The position numbers and the translations under genes are program-made. Of a stretch of 10,380 bases of DNA, positions 1 to 4,417 are shown one piece after another. Position 1 is the stretch's first letter. The number at the start of each line of letters is the position of its first letter. Under the pieces are notes generated by a model, which worked only from the letters and a program-made list of their open reading frames with translations, ran no database searches and was not told the DNA's origin. This DNA is from SBAX01 sp964646605 (GTDB lineage Bacteria; Planctomycetota; Phycisphaerae; UBA1845), in contig CAZYEX010000113.1 in NCBI GenBank assembly GCA_964646605.1, positions 1 to 10,380 on the forward strand. The letters are read 5' to 3'.

Positions 1-49
1 CCGCTGCCAGAAGCAGGTCCATCGAATCGGCCAGCGAACTCCGTGTCAC
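1..49 (-). CDS. possible 5' end of a divergent gene leaving the left edge
   Basis: On the minus strand a frame is open from a TAA near position 100 to the window edge. From a GTG at 49 it reads MTRSSLADSMDLLLAA; an in-frame ATG at 22 gives a shorter start. The run Ser-Leu-Ala-Asp-Ser-Met-Asp-Leu-Leu-Leu resembles, from memory, the N-terminus of planctomycete membrane proteins in which a 'DSMDLLLDT' stretch precedes a membrane helix. Only 16 residues are visible and no clear ribosome-binding site precedes either start, so this is a lead only. If real, the gene diverges from the lipoprotein gene and shares its upstream region. Confidence 0.25.
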   Translation of the reverse strand, partial: MTRSSLADSMDLLLAA

Positions 50-106
50 GCCGCTGACATACCGCGCTTCGAACGATGGCGCAAATCCCCTATTTTAACA
101 TTCTCG

Positions 107-205
107 ATGGCCGAGAATTGCAGACGGCTGAAGAGTTACGACCGTGACGAGACCGGTATGATCGTCGCCGAGTGTCCGGCCATTCAGGGTTGCGTCTTGC
201 AGTCC
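107..205 (+). pseudogene. HicB-like antitoxin N-terminal remnant
   Basis: Read from the ATG at 107, the frame gives residues 8-32 with the pattern L-K-x-Y-D-R-D-E-T-G-M-I-V-A-E-C-P-A-I-x-G-C-V-x-Q. This closely matches the first two strands of HicB/UPF0150 antitoxins (consensus DE-x-G-x-x-VAECPALPGCVSQG). The match stops at the point where HicB proteins continue with G-x-T-x-E-E-A, and the frame runs straight into a lipoprotein signal peptide. It looks like a truncated hicB left in frame upstream of an unrelated gene. It could instead be a chance resemblance or an annotation artefact of a long start. The frame is open to the left edge, so no original start can be fixed. Confidence 0.4.
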
Positions 206-553
206 CTGCCTCGCTGGTTTTCAACGATTGTACTTGCGCTCCTTATCAATGGATGTGTTTCGGACCAGGCACATCGCTACTACGGCGCTGATCGGTTCCC
301 TGCCAAGCCTATCGAGCAAGTAGATGTCCTGTACGATATACCAACCCGACCTCATGATATTATCGCTGACTTTCAGGCGCGTGGCGCATCAGTGAAATAC
401 ATGCGGAAGAAAGCGGCAGAGATAGGTGCGGATGCGGTGATCGTTGGGCGCTACGGCGGCTATCGAGCCAAGGGTGACGAATGGGCGTCTAAGGACACCT
501 ATGCAAAATCGTATTCTCGGATAACTGGTACGGCACTTGTTTATCGGAGGTAA
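158..553 (+). CDS. small putative outer-membrane lipoprotein (copy 1 of a tandem pair)
   Basis: The protein has a charged n-region (P-R-W), a hydrophobic stretch (FSTIVLALL) and a lipobox-like Ile-Asn-Gly-Cys; counted from the ATG at 158 the lipidated Cys is residue 33. An Asn at -2 of the lipobox is unusual. The true start is uncertain: a TTG at 197 would give a normal 19-residue signal peptide, whereas the ATGs at 158 and 107 include the HicB-like stretch. The mature part ends in a module with K-K-A-A-E-I-G-A-D-A-V-I-V, the alpha/beta motif shared by small envelope proteins of the YbjQ/RcsF/DUF4156 type. The next gene shares the module. Its function is unknown; an envelope or stress role is only an inference from the fold motif. 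GC is visibly lower than in the housekeeping genes. Confidence 0.65.
   Translation: MIVAECPAIQGCVLQSLPRWFSTIVLALLINGCVSDQAHRYYGADRFPAKPIEQVDVLYDIPTRPHDIIADFQARGASVKYMRKKAAEIGADAVIVGRYGGYRAKGDEWASKDTYAKSYSRITGTALVYRR
546..550 (+). promoter_or_regulatory. ribosome-binding site of second lipoprotein gene
   Basis: A consensus GGAGG lies inside the last codons of the upstream gene, immediately before its TAA, and 10 nt ahead of the ATG at 561. It selects that ATG over the in-frame ATG at 537 and implies translational coupling of the two lipoprotein genes. Confidence 0.7.
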
Positions 554-560
554 CCTGTTC

Positions 561-899
561 ATGAAGAATTGCATTATTGGCCTGCTGGTAGTTTTGACTG
601 CCTTGGCCGGTGGCTGCGCAACCGTTGACGTCACCAAGACAGCCAAGGGCTTTTTTCCGGCCACGACACCTGATGACGTGGAAATACTGATGACCAAGAC
701 CAGTCACGACTATGTTGAGCTGGCCACCGTATCCACCACCAATTGGAATCCTTCGGAGACTGCCAAAATGCATAACGCAATTCGTGCAAAGGCGGCGCAG
801 CTTGGAGCCAACGCCGTACTGATCACGGCGTCTGGCATTGGGCCAGGTGACAATAATAAGATGTGGACGACGGGCGTCGCTCTTAGATACAAAGACTGA
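561..899 (+). CDS. small putative lipoprotein (copy 2 of a tandem pair)
   Basis: This 112-residue protein starts MKNCIIGLLVVLTALAGGC, a short basic n-region, hydrophobic core and Ala-Gly-Gly-Cys lipobox with Cys at residue 19, which predicts export and lipid anchoring. The rest aligns with the preceding gene: a strand of the type D-D-V-E-I-L, then H-D-Y-V-E-L-A, then a helix R-A-K-A-A-Q-L-G-A-N-A-V-L-I-T. The last motif is typical of YbjQ/DUF4156-like small envelope proteins. It lies 7 nt after the upstream stop, with its Shine-Dalgarno in the upstream gene, so the two are almost certainly co-transcribed and arose by duplication. The specific role is unknown. Confidence 0.75.
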   Translation: MKNCIIGLLVVLTALAGGCATVDVTKTAKGFFPATTPDDVEILMTKTSHDYVELATVSTTNWNPSETAKMHNAIRAKAAQLGANAVLITASGIGPGDNNKMWTTGVALRYKD

Positions 900-911
900 T
901 CGGCCGGGGGG

Positions 912-932
912 CCCAGGTTTTCCGAACCTGGG
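912..932 (+). terminator. hairpin after the lipoprotein pair, possible terminator
   Basis: A perfect 8-bp stem CCCAGGTT / AACCTGGG with a 5-nt loop starts 12 nt after the stop codon at 899. There is no T-tract after it (GGACTAATTCG follows), so intrinsic termination is uncertain. It could equally be part of the hairpin-rich repeat block that continues to position 1093. A second 6-bp stem, CGCTCG / CGAGCG, lies at 951-967. Confidence 0.35.
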
Positions 933-1000
933 GGACTAATTCGCCCGCAGCGCTCGAGGCGCGAGCGGCCAACGGGATGCCGCTTTTCGTCGGCGACCGA

Positions 1001-1046
1001 GTGCCGTAGGCACGAAATGATAATAGCCCAGGACGTAAGTCCTTGG
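1001..1046 (-). repeat. REP-like unit d
   Basis: On the plus strand this reads as a small hairpin GTGCC-gta-GGCAC (1001-1013), a 13-nt linker ending ATAG, and a larger imperfect palindrome CCCAGGAC-gtaa-GTCCTTGG (1027-1046). REP-like unit b at 2784-2830 has the same order, a 13-nt linker ending TTAG and a palindrome that also opens CCCA. The primary sequence is only about half conserved in the linker, so family membership rests on geometry. Confidence 0.5.
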
Positions 1047-1069
1047 TCTGCAAGCAACGCCAACCCTTC

Positions 1070-1093
1070 CCCTCTCCCCTCAAGGGGAGAGGG
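1070..1093. repeat. GC-rich hairpin repeat with TCAA loop
   Basis: A perfect 10-bp stem CCCTCTCCCC / GGGGAGAGGG encloses a TCAA tetraloop and is followed by CAGGGTGAGGGG. I recall this sequence as a common interspersed intergenic repeat in many bacteria. When translated it yields the familiar spurious peptide P-S-P-L-P-S-R-G-E-G. It is the main reason for not extending the protease gene upstream to 1017. Confidence 0.6.
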
Positions 1094-1106
1094 CAGGGTG
1101 AGGGGT

Positions 1107-1445
1107 GAAGTCAAGGAGATTCCCCCCACGGACGACACGCACCCAATTCAACCGCTTGTGAGACCACTCTGTCGGACCGGCTTTCGAGTCGGTCAATTTC
1201 AAAACCTTTCAGGTATGCCAGACCCCGAGCGGGGGACGCCCCCGGTCCCGTCGGGGTTCGTGCGTGCCCGCCCTAACGGCGCGCGAACATGCCAATCTGA
1301 CAGCGGCGTCTGCAAAACTGGCAGTGGGGCCCCGACAGACCCGCGTTCTGCGACCAGAAATCGCGTTTCGTCCTGGCACGCCGTTTGCGAGTCGGGGGGT
1401 TCAAGGAAACCAAGACTGGCGCGGAACGCCGGAAGGGAGGCCGAC
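1107..1445. other. gene-free spacer with stem-loops ahead of the protease gene
   Basis: I see no convincing gene here. Positions 1175-1194 form an 8-bp stem (one G-T pair) closed by a TTCG tetraloop. Positions 1222-1257 form a two-tier structure: outer stem ACCCCGA / TCGGGGT around the inner hairpin CGGGGG-acg-CCCCCG (1230-1244). No T-tract follows either. Several frames are open but their translations are Arg/Pro-rich and featureless. This may be a structured 5' leader or the remains of repeat elements. Confidence 0.4.
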
Positions 1446-2291
1446 ATGACCCAAAACCAAGGCGCATCGGACGCGTCGAATGCCTTTCTCGATCAGTTTT
1501 GTAAGCACACCGTATGTCTCCATTGGCTCGACGTGGCACGGGAGGGCGGAGACGCTCAAAACTGTTATGTCTCGGCTTTTCTGCTCAGCGTTCGTAATGA
1601 GTGGTTCTTGGTCACGGCTGGTCACGTCTTGCGCGCGATCGACGAACGGCTTGAGGCAGGCCGACGGATCGTTCGGTCAAATCTCATGGATGGTACCGCG
1701 TCCGGTTTTGCCTTTCCTCCCATCACGTTCATCCTAGGTCGAACTGAACAATGGTACGTGTACGACGAAGATCAGGGCATCGATTATGCGCTCGTTCCGC
1801 TGCGAGAGTTCTTCGTACGGCAGTTGATGGCCGCAGGCGTGACGGCGGTGGATGAATCCTCGGTCGGTAGCCTCGACGTTGATGCGGGTGAGTACTACCT
1901 TCTCGGGTTCCCGCAAGAGGCAGTTCGGACAACATCAAACCGAGTTGGAGACACAATACACGTCACTACGGACTTGGGCACGCCGCTTCTGCCTATCGAG
2001 CGAATCAAGGCTCCGCCTCCACACATGGCGCGCAGTTGGCCGCGGTTCTACGCCAACGTGCCGCGTTGCGGTACGTCGAATCGAAGAGCGAAAGGAGTGC
2101 CGGATAGCATCGTCGGGATGAGCGGCGGACCGATTTTTGCGTTGAGACGAACGTCGTCTACGAGTGCCCAGTACTGGTTGATTGCCGTACAGAGTTGCTG
2201 GGATCCCGAGGCTCGCGTCCTGGCGGCGAATCCGATCCTGCCCCTTGTGCGCTATTTGAGCGATTCACGCAAAGGAGAGTCAGCGGCATGA
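1446..2291 (+). CDS. trypsin-like serine peptidase, no signal peptide
   Basis: The 281-residue product carries all three elements of a chymotrypsin-fold triad in order: His60 in F-L-V-T-A-G-H-V-L, Asp113 in G-I-D-Y-A-L-V-P-L, and Ser226 in I-V-G-M-S-G-G-P-I-F. The start at 1446 is chosen because GGGAGG lies 5 nt upstream (1435-1440); the longer open frame from 1017 begins inside non-coding repeats. No signal peptide or membrane segment is visible, so the protein is predicted to be cytoplasmic, unlike secreted S1 or periplasmic DegP proteases, and there is no PDZ domain. Many such stand-alone proteins are known only as 'trypsin-like peptidase domain' proteins of unknown substrate. No partner gene is adjacent, so its role cannot be inferred from context. 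Confidence 0.75.
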   Translation: MTQNQGASDASNAFLDQFCKHTVCLHWLDVAREGGDAQNCYVSAFLLSVRNEWFLVTAGHVLRAIDERLEAGRRIVRSNLMDGTASGFAFPPITFILGRTEQWYVYDEDQGIDYALVPLREFFVRQLMAAGVTAVDESSVGSLDVDAGEYYLLGFPQEAVRTTSNRVGDTIHVTTDLGTPLLPIERIKAPPPHMARSWPRFYANVPRCGTSNRRAKGVPDSIVGMSGGPIFALRRTSSTSAQYWLIAVQSCWDPEARVLAANPILPLVRYLSDSRKGESAA

Positions 2292-2312
2292 TGGCGCTTG
2301 GCAGTCCATCTC

Positions 2313-2411
2313 GGCCCCGGGCGGGGTGGCACGGACGGAACCGAGCGCCTCTGCGCTGTGGGCAGCGCTGCCTTTTGGGGCCGGGTGGCACCGACGGAAC
2401 GGTGTGCCACC
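2313..2411. repeat. block of nested hairpins and a direct repeat after the protease gene
   Basis: An 18-bp motif beginning GGGTGGCAC occurs twice (2324-2341 and 2383-2400, one mismatch). The second copy sits in a strong stem-loop: GGTGGCACCG (2384-2393), loop ACGGAA, then CGGTG, a 2-nt bulge and CCACC (to 2411). Between the copies are AGCGC-ctct-GCGCT (2344-2357) and the perfect palindrome GGCAGCGCTGCC (2361-2372), which is followed by TTTT. The block could end transcription from the protease gene or be a repeat insertion. Confidence 0.45.
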
Positions 2412-2502
2412 GCGTCGCCTGCCCTTAACGCGAAGTGTCAAGGGTGAACACTGCCTCGGTTCGACAGACTCTCGCGCGAGACGACTTCCGTGAGGAGCAA
2501 CC

Positions 2503-2645
2503 ATGCCCTTCACCCCCTTTCACATGGGCCCCGGGGATGCTGGTCAAGGCCGTCCTTGGGGGCGGCTTCAGCCTGATGGTGTTCGGCTGGACGCAGATCG
2601 TGACCGACCTCGAGCCGCTCGTGGCCATGCTCCGCGGCGCCGGGG
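2503..2645 (+). pseudogene. truncated, frameshifted 5' copy of the membrane-protein gene at 3498
   Basis: From its ATG this stretch matches 3498-3639 with about five differences over roughly 141 nt, including the last shared bases GCGGCGCCGGG. An extra G after codon 10 (CCCCGGGG against CCCCGGG) shifts the frame, so MPFTPFHMGPG is followed by nonsense while the true reading continues in another frame. Similarity ends around 2645 and a REP-like unit begins about 50 nt later. A good ribosome-binding site (GAGGA at 2492-2496) remains. Codon 6 here is Phe, which I recall as the family consensus, whereas the intact copy has Cys, so this may be the remains of an older paralog. Confidence 0.85.
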
Positions 2646-2697
2646 GGTGGATCGATCGTCCCTCCAGGACTTGGTTGACGACGTGTGGCGTTCCGAT

Positions 2698-2743
2698 CCC
2701 AGGAGTCAACTCCTGGGCTAAGATCGCATGCCCGTCCGGGGCA
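2698..2743 (+). repeat. REP-like unit a
   Basis: A 9-bp palindrome CCCAGGAGT-ca-ACTCCTGGG (2698-2717) is followed by CTAAGATCGCA and a small hairpin TGCCC / GGGCA (2729-2743). It is nearly identical to unit c in order and sequence. It is in inverse orientation to unit b, with which it forms a divergent pair about 40 nt apart. Confidence 0.75.
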
Positions 2744-2783
2744 GGGTACATTATTTCGGTGTAAAGGGATGGACACGACTTTC

Positions 2784-2830
2784 CGTCCCGGAGGGACGCT
2801 TCGATCTTAGCCCACCAGTTCACTGGTGGG
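2784..2830 (-). repeat. REP-like unit b
   Basis: On the plus strand it reads CGTCCC-gga-GGGACG (2784-2798), a linker ending CGATCTTAG, and the palindrome CCCACCAGT-tc-ACTGGTGGG (2811-2830). Its reverse complement shares the CTAAGATCG linker with unit a. The two stem bases that differ from a (CC for GG) are compensated on the other arm, which argues that the fold is what is conserved. Confidence 0.75.
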
Positions 2831-2852
2831 TAAGCATCGCCTACAATTCCCC

Positions 2853-2870
2853 CCAAGCCCCGGAGGGGCG
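2853..2870. repeat. left 18-bp inverted repeat flanking the transposase gene
   Basis: CCAAGCCCCGGAGGGGCG is the exact reverse complement of 3379-3396. It contains the self-complementary hairpin GCCCC-gga-GGGGC. It lies 30 nt before the transposase start, and its partner lies 25 nt after the transposase stop. Confidence 0.75.
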
Positions 2871-2900
2871 TTCGAACGAACTGACCAAGGCGAGAAGCCC

Positions 2901-3353
2901 GTGGGCCATTCCTACTCAAGTTCGCTTTTCCACGTCGCCTTCAGCACCAAGGACCGCAAGAAGTGCCTTGACGTGACACTCCGCGAGCGTCTGTTTCCCT
3001 ACATCGGCCGGGTCGCGAAACAGCACGGCATGATCGCACTGACCGTCGGCGGCGTCGAGGATCATGTTCATGTGCTGCTTCACCTTCCCGCCGACATGCC
3101 CTTGGCGAAGGCGGTCCAGGTCATCAAGAGCGTCTCATCGAAGTGGATTCACGAAACATTCCCCGAGCAACGGCAATTCGCATGGCAGGAGGGGTATGGA
3201 GCGTTCAGCATCGCTGTGTCCGGCGTCGAACAGACCGTCGCTTACATTCAGCGGCAGGAGGAGCATCATCGCACGCGGACCTTCGAGGAGGAGTTCGTGG
3301 AGTTCCTGCGCCGCCACAACATGGCGTTCGATCCGAAATATGTGTTTGGGTGA
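2901..3353 (+). CDS. tnpA: IS200-like (Y1, HUH) transposase, REP-associated type
   Basis: The product is a 150-residue single-domain Y1 transposase (Pfam Y1_Tnp type), a single-strand DNA nuclease that moves elements through a 5'-phosphotyrosine link. The HUH metal-binding pair is His55-Val-His57 in V-E-D-H-V-H-V-L-L. The nucleophile is Tyr115 in V-A-Y-I-Q-R-Q, followed four residues later by Gln119, the same spacing as the Tyr/Gln pair of IS608 TnpA. The N-terminal H-S-Y-S-S-S-L-F-H-V-A-F-S-T-K-D and C-terminal D-P-K-Y-V-F-G are typical of the family. The GTG at 2901 is chosen over the ATG at 2826 because family homology begins there and the upstream part encodes inverted-repeat sequence. 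The gene looks intact and is framed by REP-like hairpins, its likely substrates. No tnpB accompanies it. Confidence 0.9.
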   Translation: MGHSYSSSLFHVAFSTKDRKKCLDVTLRERLFPYIGRVAKQHGMIALTVGGVEDHVHVLLHLPADMPLAKAVQVIKSVSSKWIHETFPEQRQFAWQEGYGAFSIAVSGVEQTVAYIQRQEEHHRTRTFEEEFVEFLRRHNMAFDPKYVFG

Positions 3354-3378
3354 CGTGAGTGTGGCATCTCCGTGCGCC

Positions 3379-3396
3379 CGCCCCTCCGGGGCTTGG
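3379..3396. repeat. right 18-bp inverted repeat flanking the transposase gene
   Basis: CGCCCCTCCGGGGCTTGG is the exact reverse complement of 2853-2870 and includes the hairpin GCCCC-tcc-GGGGC (3380-3392). It begins 25 nt after the transposase stop codon. It may form part of the recognised ends or act as the gene's terminator hairpin. Confidence 0.75.
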
Positions 3397-3417
3397 CTCG
3401 TCCCGAGGGCATTCGCT

Positions 3418-3463
3418 CCCAGGAGTAAACTCCTGGGCTAAGCTCGCGTGCCCCTCTGGGGCA
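3418..3463 (+). repeat. REP-like unit c
   Basis: CCCAGGAGT-aa-ACTCCTGGG (3418-3437), a linker CTAAGCTCGCG and the hairpin TGCCCC-tct-GGGGCA (3449-3463) repeat the layout of unit a in the same orientation. The unit ends 34 nt before the start codon at 3498, so it lies in the 5' leader of the membrane-protein gene and could affect its expression. Confidence 0.75.
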
Positions 3464-3497
3464 GGTGGGTGGGACAGGTCGTCACAAGGAACCGATC

Positions 3498-4013
3498 ATG
3501 CCCTTCACTCCGTGTCACATGGGCCCCGGGATGCTGGTCAAGGCCGTCCTTGGGGGCAGCTTCAGCCTGATGGTGTTCGGCTGGACGCAGATCGTGACCG
3601 ACCTCGAGCCGCTCGTGGCCATGCTCCGCGGCGCCGGGCGGCTCCACGGCTACTCGCACACCTACCTGGGGGCCTTATTCATCGCCCTGTTCTCCGCGGC
3701 CACCGGAAAGTACGCCGTGGAAAAGGCCGTCCGATTCGTTGACCACCCGCTCCTCAAGACCGTGTCGATTTCTTGGTGGGTCGCGATCCTGAGCGGCTTT
3801 GTCGGCTCGTTCAGCCACGTCGCCCTGGACAGCATCATGCACGCGGACGTCACGCCGTTCGCGCCGTTCTCGACGGCAAGCCCGCTGCACGGCCTGATCT
3901 CCTGGCGCGGAATTCACGAATGGTGTGTCTACACCGGGATTCTGGGCGTGCTTCTCTACGGTGCGCTGCGTCTCGCGGGATCATCGCGGAATCGGTCCGC
4001 GAAAGCACAGTGA
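3498..4013 (+). CDS. conserved multi-pass membrane protein, possibly metal-dependent hydrolase-like
   Basis: The 171-residue protein has about four hydrophobic segments (roughly 16-35, 56-70, 90-110 and 143-160). It has well-spaced potential metal ligands: His7, Asp35 and Glu37 (T-D-L-E-P), His50 and His54 (L-H-G-Y-S-H-T), His107 and Asp111 (S-H-V-A-L-D-S) and His115. I recognise it as a widespread uncharacterised family that starts M-P-F-T-P-F-H-M-G-P-G. The His/Asp pattern recalls YdjM-type 'metal-dependent hydrolase' membrane proteins, but that link is an inference. AAGGA lies 7 nt before the ATG. A near-identical broken copy of its first 47 codons lies about 1 kb upstream, with the transposase between them. 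Cys6 replaces the Phe I expect in the family. Confidence 0.75.
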   Translation: MPFTPCHMGPGMLVKAVLGGSFSLMVFGWTQIVTDLEPLVAMLRGAGRLHGYSHTYLGALFIALFSAATGKYAVEKAVRFVDHPLLKTVSISWWVAILSGFVGSFSHVALDSIMHADVTPFAPFSTASPLHGLISWRGIHEWCVYTGILGVLLYGALRLAGSSRNRSAKAQ

Positions 4014-4417
4014 GGTCCGCGAGGGTCCCCGAGGGACAGTCACCTATTGTTTCGTGGTCGCGGGCGCTACCCGAGTCGCGCCGTGGACCCGCCGCGTGGC
4101 CCTGGACGCCTCGCGTAAAGGGCGGGCCGGGACGGCCCGGGTCGCCCCGCCGCCGCAGGTCCAACCGACAATCGACAATTCCCTTCGAGCCGGTCACGAA
4201 AAAAGGATTCTTCCAAACGAACCCATTTCCCCCCGCGGGCGCGGTCAAAAACGCGGGTCGCGCGCGCTGAAATGGCTTCGTTTAACCCGAAAATTGGTCA
4301 AAAACGGGTTCGTTGCGATCCTCGCCCCCGCGCCAGGACGCGGTCACCGCCGGTCTGCGGATGAAAACCCGGCGCCAGGTTGAGATATCGCGCGGTTTCG
4401 CGGATGATCCAGCGGTG
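4014..4417. other. gene-free repeat-rich spacer before kdsD
   Basis: I find no gene. Triloop hairpins occur at 4025-4037 (GTCCC-cga-GGGAC) and 4123-4139 (CGGGCCG-gga-CGGCCCG). The 15-bp sequences at 4215-4229 and 4269-4283 are inverted copies with one mismatch. GGTCAAAAACG occurs at 4243-4253 and again at 4296-4306, the latter followed by GGGTTCGTT, which echoes the inverted-repeat arm. Translations of this stretch (F-F-Q-T-N-P-F and reverse-strand G-F-V-W-K-N-P-F-F) match peptides I recall as spurious products of an interspersed repeat in planctomycete assemblies. No promoter for kdsD is obvious. Confidence 0.5.

Larger units (their letters stand above)
2698..3463 (+). mobile_element. REP/IS200-like transposase element
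   Basis: The element is defined here as everything between the outermost REP-like units (a at 2698 and c at 3463). It holds units a and b, an 18-bp inverted repeat around the transposase gene, and the gene itself. The organisation resembles a REP-associated tyrosine transposase (RAYT) locus, or an IS200-type element with subterminal palindromes. Exact ends cannot be set from one copy, because IS200/IS605 elements leave no target-site duplication. It separates the truncated and intact copies of a membrane-protein gene. Confidence 0.6.

Noticed and set aside
68..96. Possible promoter TTCGAA / TATTTT with 17-nt spacer before the lipoprotein genes
   Set aside because: It matches only 3 of 6 and 4 of 6 consensus bases, within chance expectation.
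1017..1445. N-terminal extension of the protease reading frame back to 1017
   Set aside because: It translates hairpin repeats (P-S-P-L-P-S-R-G-E-G-type peptide) and has no ribosome-binding site, whereas 1446 has GGGAGG at good spacing.
2698..3463. CRISPR array or integron attC sites
   Set aside because: The repeats are too few, irregularly spaced and differently oriented for CRISPR, and they lack attC core sites; REP-like units fit better.
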